Assembly (NCBI RefSeq): GCF_031877795.1
Contig: NC_133935.1
Coordinates: forward strand, 51,837,330-51,901,329
Reading direction: 5' to 3'
DNA: 64,000 nucleotides
Origin: Strix aluco
Lineage: Eukaryota; Chordata; Aves; Strigiformes; Strigidae
Shown here: positions 52,601-64,000 of the stretch, in pieces
Layout of the letters: each line of letters starts with the position of its first letter
Position numbering within the stretch: position 1 is the first letter of the stretch
Notes under the pieces: generated by a model
The model's input: only the letters and a program-made list of their open reading frames with translations
What the model was told of the DNA's origin: nothing
Databases searched by the model: none
Program-made: the position numbers and the translations under genes

Positions 52601-55600
52601 TGTTTGCTTTCTTTACTACAACTGGATACTTGGCTAAAGGCTTTAAAGGATTTTTCTGTAATAACTTCCAATTTCTTTTTATGCTGCAGAATCTTTCTTT
52701 TAGGTGATAGTCTGTCAGTTTGGTTCTTTGTTCCAGGGCTTGTCAGTCTGCATTCATCTACATTTGCTTTTGGCAAGACCAGGGTCTTAAATGATATAAA
52801 TCTTTTCCTTTTCAATTCCGGTTTCCATATGATATGTTGTGCCTCCTCATCTAGTAACACTTACAGACTTTGAAATCTTCCCCTTTAATACTGTTGTTCG
52901 GGTCTTTTAACAGGAGAAAAAGACAAAACAGTAAAAGAGAGAAGAAAATAAGGCATTCAAGGACACATATCTGACTTCTGTAGCATCTTTTTGCTATATT
53001 CTTAACCTCTTTATGTCCAAAATTTGATCAAAATCTTAAAATTGATATAACCTTCAGGACAAAAACATGCACTTTGTCCACTAGATATCCATGTCCTTTG
53101 CTGTAAAAAGCACATCTCAGGCATAATTTTTTGGTCCTAATTCAACGTAACACATAAGTCCCTAACTGACTAAAATGCTGAAAAGTGATTAACATTTCTT
53201 GGATTCTGTGGAGTGAATGGACTTGGTTTAAAAGCTGAACATTTGCCTGGAGGTCCTTCTGGTGCCTCATTTGAAGCCTGTTTAGTTTCTCAGCAGAGAC
53301 ATGCTGTGACTGCTCCAGGTGTTGGTCATTGGACTCTCCAGTCCTTGCAAAATCCTTGCAAGGACAGTGCTGGTGTCCCAGCATGGTGCCCTGCAGCCCT
53401 CCCACTTGTGGGGACACCTGGCTCATGCCGGGGAAGAGGTCTTCAGCTCTATCAGCCTTGGCACTGTCTCTTGTCAGGCAAAATCTCTTCTGCCAAACAG
53501 TGGGATTTTGGGGGTAATATAGCAGGGAAAACGAGGCAGAAGCTAATAGGGTAGGGAGCTAAACACCTCTGATTTTCTGACGAGATACCAGTGCTTGCTT
53601 GAGTTCTCTGATGCTTGTTTTGTGGATGCAGCTTTCATTGCCAGAGCCATGCTAAACAGAAGTACAAAAAATGAGGTTAATTTCTTACTGTTTGGAAATG
53701 TTTTCTTTCTTAACACAAGGTGTTAAAAAAGTTTGCTAATGACACGTCCAACAGCTAGGGCGAGACAATAATTATCCTTAGTTTCTGGGAGTGTTTTAAA
53801 CACCTGAGAACAAGAATGGGTATAAACTGTGAAAGGTCTCTTGCTAAAAGATACTTCCACTTGAATCTTTTACAGCCCATGTGATTTCTGCCCTTTGGCC
53901 TCCTTCCAGTTCGGTGGATGTCCTAGTCCTGCACCAGGGAAAGCTTCACACTGTTCCATCAAACTTTTGTCAAATGATTCTGCAGATAAAATGTAACTGA
54001 CATTTTTTCACGGCCTCTTTTTCACCCTGTCAGAGCAGTCAGAGCAGCGATCAAACCATCAAGCCAGTGGCATGGAAACACACCATGCTGGTATTTTTGG
54101 CATGGCCTAGAACATCCTTTTCTAGGGAGACACGTGGAAGGGACATCTAGGGCTAGAGATTTCTTCCCATCCCTTCCTGCGGAGACGGCAAGGGCACTGA
54201 GGGGGGCTGCCTGCAAATGGGGTCTCATGCCTCCAGCACGACCATCACATGGAAATCCTATCACAGTTTGGGCCCCTTCCCCATGTTAATCTTACCCCAC
54301 TCTGCACCTCATTGTTCACTTTAGATCATCTGCCAGATCACCTCTTGGAGACACCTGTTTTCATCAGTCCTCAGTGGGAAAGTTGAGCAGAGTGTGGACA
54401 GTGCCCAAGGCCACATTAGTTTTTTTCAATGTTGGCAGTTTGTACTGGGTGTCTGATAAGACATTGTCCATCCTGCATATTGCTCTGCTGCCCAGTTTAA
54501 TCTCCTGTCTGTCACTGGTATCACAGGACCACATGGACAGGACTCCAGGGATTGTGGAGTTGGACATGCCACCAAGTCTGTCATGAATTTATTGTTTTGG
54601 CTCGTGTCAACATTAGTTCAGCATGTGGTGTTTTCCACTGGCTCTGTTCAGCTTGGTTAATCCAAAATGTCTCATTTGTAACTTTCCTTTGTCATGAAAA
54701 GACAGCTGCTCCAACTCTTTCTTGCACTTGCAGGGCTTAACCTTTATTTTTAAATAAGATTTGAAGAGATTGTATTACATGATGGAAAGCAAAGGGGAGA
54801 AGGTGGTTGATAGTTTTTTAAGAAACAGCAGAACCAGAGAGGAAGGTTTTCTCAAGGACTGTCAGAGACACGTAATCCATCCTCGTCCAAGACAGGATTA
54901 ATTGAACTAAAGCATCCTGTGCCACGTTTGTTCAGCCTGTTCGTTCATAAAAACTTGCAGTATTTGGGTTGGCCATCTTTCCTAGGGCTTCACTAGCCTT
55001 TATCATAGAAAATGTTTCTCATGCCAACTAAAAGAGGAAGGCAAACAGCAGGGTGGCTTTGGGTAGTTTAGACTGGAATCTGAAACTTTCAGACATGAGA
55101 TGAGTACTGAGTTACTTGTTTGACTTAAAAATTATCCCCTTAGTGTGAACAGGAGTCCAGAGAAGCACTGATTGTGGTGGTAGTTGAATCAGCATGAGAG
55201 CTTCTGGGTGTAGGAGTTGGAAAAATGGTGGGATTCCCCTGGTGTATGGATGCCCTGGCCCTGCAGGGTGCACTGGGGATCGCATGGGGGTGAGATGCTG
55301 TTTCCCCATTGCAGTCCCTGCCATGCAGCACAGCACTGCTGCCACTCCAACCCTTCGGGTGACAGTGTGGACCTGCCCCCCCTTCCCACCAGCTGTGATT
55401 TTGGAAAATCAAAATAGTATAGCTGCATCATATCACTTTCCTCCTGCCCCTCTATCTCCTCTGCTTTTCTAGGTGTCTTGGGGGTCATCCTCTACCCCAG
55501 CAAGGAAGGGATTGCCCAGCTTTCCTTGAAGTGGCATTGGTCTCTGGGTCTCCAAAGAAGTTAGCAGGATGGAGAAGTCCCGGGAAATGTTAAACAGATT

Positions 55601-56123
55601 TATGCTGCCAAATTTTGCAGGAATGGAAAAGCTGGAGGATGAGGGTAAACAAGCTTTTCTCTTGCAGTCTGTGTTGCCAGTAAATTTTTATAGAGTTGAG
55701 ATTTATTCTAGTGTCAACCTCGTGTGTCTGTATATGGTGGGGGCAGGATGCAATAGCCTGTTTAAATAAAAGCTGTTTGGCAGTGGGTAATGCGACCCTT
55801 CTTTTTTTAATCCTTAATGAATGTTTTGTCTCTTCATACTACTCTTTCTTTGTTAGCCCATTTTATGCTGTTCTTCATGTGAGTGATCCTGTGCATGTTA
55901 ATTTTTCATAGAGGAATAGAGTGGGAGACAAATATTTAGTCAAAACTCCCTTTGTTTGGCAATGTACAGAGCCGATGTGTCAGTTAGGAGAGAAGAACAT
56001 AACAACTACCGGTTCCTTGCTCATTTTTTTTTTTAAAGTATAGTCCTTGCTAGCTGATTGATGTTTGTTCCTGAAGGCAGCTAGAGAAAATCTCACCCAG
56101 GTATCAGGGTGCATGGCATGTTG
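46613..56123. other. AT-rich non-coding stretch
   Basis: No gene or transposon family is recognised. The longest frame (52385-52873, 162 codons, + strand) encodes a hydrophobic, leucine- and serine-rich sequence with no recognisable domain. It overlaps a minus-strand frame of 96 codons and is probably chance. A CTCF-like site with a homeodomain-like AT cluster lies near 49.2-49.4 kb. Confidence 0.55.
49209..49220 (+). promoter_or_regulatory. CTCF-like site
   Basis: CCGCTAGATGGT fits the CTCF core (CCASYAGRKGGC) at 10 of 12 positions. About 150 bp downstream lies an AT cluster with AATTAATTAAACC and CATAATTTATG, words typical of homeodomain sites. Together they make a plausible but untested regulatory element. 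Confidence 0.25.
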
Positions 56124-56282
56124 CTCGGGCGCGCACTGCAGCATATCCCCAACCGACAGCCTGGCCCGGGAGCAGCATCAGAACCGCTGGGGAGGGAGGC
56201 AGAGCAAAATGTCTAACGTGGCATCCCGTGGCCATTGAACAGCGGTGTGCGGTTCCTTCTCACTGATCACATGAGGCCGTGC
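56124..56282. promoter_or_regulatory. Isolated CpG-rich patch
   Basis: In about 160 bp there are roughly a dozen CpG dinucleotides, including GCGCGC at 56129-56134 and CCCGGG, although CpG is rare for kilobases around. On the + strand one frame is open through nearly the whole patch, over 50 codons without an ATG. It might be an orphan CpG island or enhancer, an alternative promoter, or a coding exon. No strong pair of splice sites is visible, and no transposon is recognised. Confidence 0.3.
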
Positions 56283-57414
56283 AGGGAGTTTCTGCAAGCT
56301 GTCAGTTGCAGAAATGATTTCTTGTGGAGCGCAGTCCTTCTGCTGGTGTACAAACACAGGCTAGGTAAAAGGAAGATGCTTAAGAATTAAGGCAAGCCGT
56401 ACTGTAACGGAGAGCTTTCCTTGTGAAAGCTGACATAATACTTGAACTAATACAGAGGAAATGCATAAAGCAGCCAGAACTGACTGGAGAATCTTCAAAC
56501 AAGGAGTGATGTTTGTACATAATTAAATCAAATCTGCAATGTCAAATGCAACCAGAGATTTTGATACGTGTTGTAACATACTAAGTAGAAATCTGAGATT
56601 TTGAAGTATTTTTGGTCTAAAGTAGGACTGCATAGTATAGACATACTTTGTTTCTCAGGACACTTGGAAATCATGGCATTTTTTTGAAGTTTATTTCAGA
56701 TTCTCTGAAGAGAAGTGCTGTAACAGAAGGTAATACATAGTCAAATTAAAGAGGAATTCAGTGAGAAAAATAAAAGACATTAAAAGTAGAAGGGCTTGGT
56801 ATTTTAGTGAGAAAATCTAAACATGATACCATCACAGGAAGAGGAAAATATATCTTTTTTTAAAAAATACAAAAGAGAAAAAACTTCAAATTAAAATCAA
56901 CATTGTGCGAGGCAGAATTACAAATAGAAAACTGAGAGGAAACATCCTGATCTGTTGAAGTCTAAAAGGAAAACCATTAGCAAAACTGGCATTACTGTGG
57001 TCTTTTAAATTAGCTGTAGGCTCACATAAACTGAATTAACAGACACGATGTTGAGAAGAAAAAATAGCAAGTTCTGATTAACTTGTGTTGGTGCTTTCTC
57101 TCAGCCCCACCTCCAGAAAATATCTAGCAGTAGTGTTAGAAGGCATCCTCAGCAAGTGCAACTAATTTGTTTACTTATTTGCATGATCAGAGGATCAGGT
57201 CTCACGCTATGTGTGTGTGCAGTGTTTGGGTGCATATATAAAATAACCATTCCTTTTATATGACATTGATTTTTCTCAGTTTGATACTGATCACAGCTTT
57301 TATTCCTGGCAAAAAAAGTCTGCCTTGCAGAAAGTCAGACAGAATAACTGTGTCAAATAAGATTTATTTCAAGGAATATAAATGCAGCTGCCTTTACTCA
57401 CACAGAAGTAAGTG

Positions 57415-57434
57415 AAAAAAAAAAAAAAAAAAAA
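57415..57434 (+). repeat. Poly-A run of 20
   Basis: Twenty A followed by GAAAAGAAG. No retroposed body is recognised on its 5' side. Confidence 0.9.
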
Positions 57435-60400
57435 GAAAAGAAGCTTTTACAAACTCCTTTTGCTTGCTTTCTCACCTGACCAGAGCTCAGAGCTAGCCAA
57501 AGACTCCCACTGATTGAAGCAGCTGCAGAGGCAAAATGAAGTTTCTAGGTGAACACTATAAATTGAACCTGGCTAGGAGGTTCATGAAGTAATTTGAACT
57601 CTCAGTGTGTGCATGTGTAGTACATAGGTAACAGTATTTTACCCATTATCACCTCAGAAAAAAACACTGGGAGTTGTGGATGTTTGGGAAGTTTGTTCAG
57701 ACACGTTCTCATGGAGGGTTAGGGCATACATATGTCTAGATTTTCTCAGCTGTATTCTCTAGAAATCTTGGCACATTTTGAATACTTTACAAATGTGTCT
57801 GGGGTTTAGGGACACCTGATAACCCTAGCACAGATGCCTCTGATCCAGCTGCTGCACATCAGCATTTCATAGTAGTCTCATCTGGGACTCTGGATGTAGA
57901 AATGATCTTATTTGAAGCCTCTGAACATGTGTGTTGTGTTGTAGAGCCATGCATTATAAGTTTGACACTTCTGGAAGGTCTTTTGGACCTGTACCATCCA
58001 GTTGGTTTATTCATGTGCAATGGTTCTGATCCCTTTCTGAAGCCAAAGGCTTAATGTGCATGTGCATTACGGTGCACACACATTTTAACATGGGATATTC
58101 TGTATATGGAGGTTGATTCTGTCCCCACTGGAGTCCTCAGACATTGTTGTCAACTTTGAGGGTCAGATTCAACTACCATACTTTTCCTGGATAGAAATGT
58201 GTTTTTCCAGATTAGTCTTTAATTTAGTGTGGCATGACAGTCCTGCTAGCTGAGCACTCAAGTTAACAATATAGCTTTTCAAAAAAATTGTATTCAACAT
58301 AGCTTGTACATTTATTTCTGTAACTGGATCATTTTTTCTGGTCAGCACCTTTCAGATGCTTTATCCCCTTTTGTAACATAAAATGAATCTCTTTTGCTGA
58401 TATTTTCTCACATGACGTAGGTGCTGCCAGTAGTAAAAAGCATTATTTTTTCCCTGCTCAGCTTGTCCTAAGTGGCCTGTGTTTTTCTTGACCTGGAAAG
58501 GAAATACTGAGATAAAAGTATAATTCTGTAATGGTTTAATGTGCTGTAGATTCATTACTATTTTTGCAGAAATTATTCTCACTTCATTAGCTTGCTCTCC
58601 CCTTCCACCCATTTTTATAATTATTATGAAACCAGAACTTGATTAGTGCTGCCTTTGTCAATTCAAGTTATTAATGATTAGTTAATTCTCTCAAGGAATC
58701 TATTTTTACTGTGACAGTATTCATTTTAAGCCATTGAATCTCATGTTTAAACATTTTTAGTACTTACTTTTCAATTATGAAGTCACAGTAGAGTAAAAAA
58801 CCCTTAAATACTTCCTTAAAGGTGACTTGTGAAACTGGAATGATTTATGTCTGATTTTCACAGCTCTAAAAATAGTGCACAATGTTACATTGTCTGTGAT
58901 TCAACTCACAAGCAAACAGAGAAATAAGTGCGATTCTAGTGTTAGCTTTGTATATAACTTCTGTAGAAGAACAAGAGGCTTCTTACTTAAAAAGAAACTC
59001 ATTATTTCTCCGCTAGGAGTGGAAGTGCAAAATTCTTAAGGTGTTTTTCTTGTTAATAATTTAAGTCTTGTCAACATTTTCTCATCTCTTCATAGTGATT
59101 GAAGAGACCTTTCCCCTCCAAAATTTGCAGATAAGAGTGTCAATTGCATGTCTAGAATGACCTGACCTGGTACATAAAAATAACTGTACTTGCTAAAAAT
59201 GACTGAAAATTTAAATATGAATCGGTGGGTACAAGATGTAGGACAAAGTAAATAGGACAATTGCTGGTTGCGTTGGCTTTTTCTTACATCTTTGTGGAAC
59301 TGCAGTCAAGAATAAATAAGTAATATGTGGTTTTTGGAAGTTTAAGACTGCCCTATTTGCATTTTATATAGTGTGCGTGGATGTGAAGAAGAGAGAAAAA
59401 TAGAGCTCCCTGCAGAATGTGCGTGAGAATATGTGTGAGGTCTCCAGGGAGTGTTTGTGTGGCTGTAGGAACAAACTGTGTAGTCCAGGGAGGGACTAGG
59501 ACTGATGTCTCGGGAGAATATTTTCTTACTAAGCCTTTGCGTTGCAGTCCAGAAATACCAAGAATGTCTCATGAGGATACTCAACAAATGAGAGCAGTTG
59601 GAAGTGTCTTTGCTCACAGCACTAGAGGTAACGAGCCCTTTAAGAGAATGTATAGTTGTATTTGAAATATAACAGTGTCTGGGATAGTCTGCATAAGACC
59701 CACTACCTCTTGGGCAGCCTGACTGAGTAAAAAGATGAGGGAGACAGCACTCACTGTGCTTCAGAAGCTCCATCCTCTGCCCTTTCTCTGGTTAAGTTAA
59801 AGTCTCATCAGAGTTGAAAGCTCTGACTAGGACTCTCTGGAGTCCCAGGGGTCTTAAGCTCTCTCAGTTGGCTCTGTATCCTTTTTTATCTCACACAGAT
59901 AACTTAAATAAGTAATTAAGTGCATATTTTTAGTTGCTGACTTGCAGGATCAGATAATGAAAGGCTGCATGGTGTTTTAGGAGATTGTCTGCTTGCTGCT
60001 ATTGTTAAAAGTACTTGATTTCCATAATTTTTTTAGGATTTCTCATATCCTTTCTACAAGTTACGTGCTCACAATTCCATCTCATAATTTTTCATGTTAA
60101 GAATGTTCTGCTGGGAACATCTGTCAGTCTGGTAAGGAGGGATTTTGCAAGTATTCTCCAGACATGGAGAGTATCATTACTCAATAGACTGATATGCTGC
60201 TAATATTTCCTTTCCATCCACTTCTTGCTGACTGTTGATGTCAGATTTTTGGATATACCAGCCAAATTAAACAGAATTCCCTTCTTACAATAGTCGAACT
60301 CCGAGTGCTTATGTAATCTTCGGTACCTACTCTTCTGTATATTTTTTTTTTTTGCTATTCACATGCAGTGTATCTAGTATGAAATTTCATTCATTTTGTC

Positions 60401-60567
60401 AAATTAAACACCAGGTTTCCCATTCAAAATTTGTTAGCCTGCTAGTCCCTGTACAAGTAGGACTTTTGCTGGTATATTTGTTATAGGACAGTGGTGATAT
60501 CCGATATGGTTTTAAATTTCTGGGGTTTTGTGTAAAACCATTAAGTACATCTAGGCAAATTTAAATT

Positions 60568-60590
60568 ATGTTGTCAATTTTTGACAACAT
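60568..60590. repeat. Perfect 10-bp hairpin with 3-nt loop
   Basis: ATGTTGTCAA at 60568-60577 pairs perfectly with TTGACAACAT at 60581-60590 around a TTT loop. It is too short for a microRNA precursor. No T run follows, and no terminator role would be expected in a vertebrate genome. Confidence 0.9.
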
Positions 60591-63500
60591 GGTGTTAAAA
60601 CCACTGTAATTGGGTTGACTGTTTCTGAAGAATGGTTCCATTACTTAACTGGGCTCTGGAGATTAGATATACTGAATGGCAAATTCTATTTCTTTTTCTT
60701 TCTTAATTCATTTCTGTTTTGTAGTTAAATAGACTGTGTGCTATCTGAATCAATTCAGATTTTCCAAGTATTCCCAATATGCTTTTTATCAATAGCTATG
60801 CTCTACAAAGTTATCACTGCTTTTTAACTGCGTCGTCACTTTCTTTCTAGTTATTAGTTGGGATAAAGTTGTTCCATGTTCAGGATTTTTCTTGATTCTG
60901 TCTCCTTTGTAATGGTCTTTGTTTTTTTCCCTAGTCATACTTTAAAAATAATTTCTTCTTCCCCTTTCACAGGCATTAACTTACTTGGTTTTCATTATCT
61001 CTTTTCATTTCTCTTGTGGATATTTCACAACTGTGCATATCATTGTCTATATAAATCACCAGTTCCCATTTTCAGCAAGGTTTCTTTTTATCCTCAAACC
61101 TCCAATCAATCTCTCTGAAGCTGAACTGACCTTCTTGAGCACTTACAGAGTAAAATCCTGGCCCTATTGAATTCAGTGGGAGTTTTGTCATTCATGTCAA
61201 TGATTTCAATGCTCTACTCACAGTTAACATGCATTAGGTTTTAATTATAATGCCTTTTAGGCACTCCAGCCTTCTTCCTGCTTCATGGCTTTTAATTACT
61301 TCCCAGTGAGCACACTATTTACTCCTCCTAATTCCACTCAGCTTGTTTTTTCAAAGCATACTTTTCCTCATTGCTTGTCAGTACACAGGAGAAGGATGGT
61401 ACCTTAGGAAAATATAAAGATAGCCAAAAGGGAATTGTGGTAAATGTTAAGCATTCCTTTTGTAAATCATTCTGTGAAGGCAATGTGCCTATTAATTTTG
61501 ATGGGCTTCATGGGAAACATGGACTTCTGTATGCCACCCAGTGAGGGAATGGAGCCTTACAGAACACAATTATCACATCTCAAGCACAAAGTGGTAACCT
61601 GTTTAAGAATAAAGAAAGGGAAAAAAAATATTGTCTGTGACACATCTTGTGGTCCTAAGATAAGGAACTTCTAAGTTTTTTTGCCCAAGGCAACACCCAG
61701 TAACAAAAATGATTAATAGCAATTGCATATCAAAGTAAGACAAACTTAATTTGTGGTCAGCTGCTGTTTATCAATGTGTTGATGACAATATGATGTTTAC
61801 CAAAGTACTGTGGATTTCTAGTATTTATTGCCTTGCTTCTTTTAACCTTTTGAATACTGGTCAGACAATTTCACTAACTACATTCATATAAAAGCGTTCC
61901 ATCTCCAAGGAATTCATGGCCCCATAACCTCTATAAGTGAAATAAACTTGAATCACTCTGTTGTTTTTGAATTGTGTCATGGCTGGTCTACAGTTTTTAA
62001 GTTGCAAATTAATTGAACTAGTAAGGGAAAGAAGATAGTTTTCTATGTTTATCTGTGCGTCTCATGATTGTATGGCCTGTTTCTTACACAGGATAGTATC
62101 TGTCATTTGCTGCAGGTTTGTGTAACACCTTGAAGAATAAGACCTGGTCTTATCGGTTTCTGCATGCTCTGACCTCCAAAGCTGCTTCTTTGCTGTATGA
62201 GGCAATGCTCTGTTGGATCATGAAAAGGACAGCAGTAATGGTGCTAAATTTCTTTAAGCAAGATGTTCTACTAAGAAACAGAACTACGGGGAATAGCAGC
62301 TCTGTATCATGACCTCTGGCTTTTTGATATGACTTGCAAAATGTAACTGCTCAGTAGTACCCACGAAGAAGCTGTATGTGCATCTGCAGGCTGCTGAAGG
62401 GGAGATCGTCATAATGCGCTATATAAGTGTGTGAGCTTCTTTTTAGAGAACTGATCAGTTTCAAAAAGTTTTGTCAGCATCAGTCCCAGAAAATTGAAGG
62501 GCTGTCTGAAATCTGCATATATTTTTCAGACTTCAGAATACAGTGAAGTAATTCTCGAAGATAAGTTTCTTGTGCAGTGATGAGAGCAACTATCCCCTTG
62601 CAGAATTATTTTTCCTCTCTGAAGTGTTGCTGGTGACTAGAGTCCCAGTGCACACATAATTCCATCATCATGGCATGCCCTGTCCCTGTCCTGGCCACAC
62701 AATGGAAGTAGAGAAGAAAGTACTCTGATGATTCAGTCTAAAAATAGTTTTGACAACAAACAGGTAACGATAGCTACCTTAGTAGTGGGCAGGGCAAGAG
62801 TGCATTCTCATTTGTTTCTTACTGTGGCTGGTGCTCCCAAACTAATTAATTTTTTAACAAAACTAATCCCTCCCTTTGTCTTCTTGTCTTTGCAGAATTT
62901 AGGTTTTCACAGTCTTGAGCCATACATCAATCACTTTGCCTCTTAAGTACTAAAACGTCAACATCAATATTCTGAGATTTCAGCTTTCTCTTTGATGTCT
63001 TTTCTGATTGGTAACACTGTCTGAGTCCTCTGAGTTGAAGTCATTCTGTAGTAACAGATAGAATTAGATCAGTGCAGAAATTGCGAAAACTGTTATTTTT
63101 CTGACAATTAAGTAACACTGTTTCTTTTTTCCCCAAGTATTGGTAAAGGTGACTTAGCCTCTTCATCTTTCAAAACCTAGCAAAGACAATCCTAGTTTAC
63201 TTGAGGCCTGTTTCCTGGTACTGAGACCTTGGCAAAGAAGTTTGAATAAAACACCATGGCAAAGAGATTAGGGTTAGCATTGTGGGAATTGATGCTGCTC
63301 TTTGAAAGAGGTCCAAACCTTTTCAGCTGACAGAACACGCTACTACTAACAGTAGGTCTTTCATAGTAGATGTAATAAAGGACACTGGGGGTGGGCAGAC
63401 ATTCTTAGAGTAAATACTTTTGGTCATGGTAAGAACATTTTTCTCCCTCAACAACTTATATTGAGCAGTTGTCTTATCCCTCCCTCTTCCATTCTGTCTG

Positions 63501-64000
63501 GATTTTTAGCCATAAGCACAAGAAAAGGAGTGAAGAGAAGTTTGGACTGTGACAGGAACATACTGCTGCTCCATTTTCTTTTGTGGAAAGCAGGCTTTTT
63601 TCCATCTTGGTGCCAGCATGCAGAATGGAACCAAACCCCAAAAAATCTTGCTTGCTTTGAATGTGATGGTTGTTTCCTAAGTGTTGCTCATCCAGCTTCT
63701 CATCAACAGGCAAGAACATCCTGCAAAGGAAAAAAAAAAGAATCTCAAACCACCAACTCAACAAAACTGCCTCCTGACAGAAAACACTAATGTACTTCCT
63801 ATGTACTTAGCTGTAGCTAGGACTGGCTGGTTTGGGAAAGCAATTATGAGGCTTTCAGATTCCTATGTTTGCCTCTTCTAAGGTCTTTCTGGTATCTGCT
63901 GTTGCTGTGTGTGGTAAGGCAAGCTACAGATCCACTGTCCTGAACAGATGTGCTGGGGCTTGAAATCGGAGATTTAAAGCCTCTGAATGTTGCTCTTTGC

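Larger units (their letters stand above)
56283..64000. other. AT-rich non-coding stretch
   Basis: No gene is recognised. A strong acceptor (TCTTCTTGTCTTTGCAG, AG at about 62894-62895) is followed by 16 open codons and a stop, with AATAAA at 63245 further on. That is formally like a terminal exon but weak evidence. A poly-A run and a perfect hairpin are listed separately. Confidence 0.55.

Noticed and set aside
52385..52873. 162-codon frame, the longest outside the GC-rich region
   Set aside because: No domain, no convincing splice context and random hydrophobic composition with an overlapping antisense frame; AT-rich DNA of this length can give such a frame by chance.
60046..60125. Exon-like segment between CCTTTCTACAAG and CTG|GTAAGG
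   Set aside because: The only open frame starts in phase 2, the acceptor is poor in its last bases, and the peptide looks random.
62896..63250. Possible terminal exon after a strong acceptor, with AATAAA at 63245
   Set aside because: Only 16 codons precede the stop, the peptide is not recognised, and AATAAA is frequent in AT-rich DNA. I kept it as a remark in the stretch description only.
1..64000. CRISPR array, bacterial operon, rRNA or tRNA gene
   Set aside because: No regularly spaced identical repeats with unique spacers, no dense gene packing, and no cloverleaf or rRNA core words were seen. The only tandem array belongs to the LTR element.

Overview
The window looks like bird nuclear DNA, mostly intronic or intergenic. 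The evidence is three CR1 LINE fragments with the bird/reptile-type 3' tail, a retroviral-type LTR element that resembles a family I know from bird genomes, short A/C-rich low-complexity tracts, a generally AT-rich background poor in CpG, and one sharp CpG island of about 2 kb. There is no prokaryotic operon structure, no rRNA or tRNA gene that I can recognise, no CRISPR array and no long conserved protein-coding frame. Open frames in the AT-rich parts are short and of random composition. The long open frames near 11.7-12.9 kb exist in several frames and on both strands at once, and reflect GC-rich, stop-poor DNA.

Layout. 1-11.6 kb: AT-rich sequence with one 5'-truncated, frame-broken CR1 (7245-8541, + strand), one possible alternative first exon near 3.3-3.8 kb and one exon-like open segment at 1348-1446. 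11.73-13.78 kb: CpG island with GC boxes, a CCAAT box, an E-box, GGA and CTG repeats, and good splice donors on both strands. It is very probably the promoter and untranslated first exon of a gene, and perhaps a bidirectional promoter. An AT-rich block with a poly-T run splits it in two. 13.8-20 kb: AT-rich, nothing firm. 20.07-21.46 kb: a minus-strand LTR element with a nearly complete 3' LTR, a short internal remnant, a six-unit array of about 49 bp and only about 70 bp of the 5' LTR. 21.5-45.4 kb: AT-rich, with a 130-bp CR1 tail at 28.54 kb and a 72-nt exon-like open segment at 38114-38185. 45.44-46.61 kb: a longer, rearranged CR1 on the minus strand. 46.6-64 kb: AT-rich, with a small isolated CpG-rich patch at 56.12-56.28 kb, a CTCF-like site near 49.2 kb and a short perfect hairpin at 60.57 kb.

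A reasonable reading is that most of the window is a long first intron, or intron plus flanking DNA, of a gene starting in the CpG island. I could not identify that gene. I did not find a new multi-gene system. The best leads are the candidate exons, the split and possibly bidirectional CpG island, the LTR element with its internal array, and the isolated CpG-rich patch.
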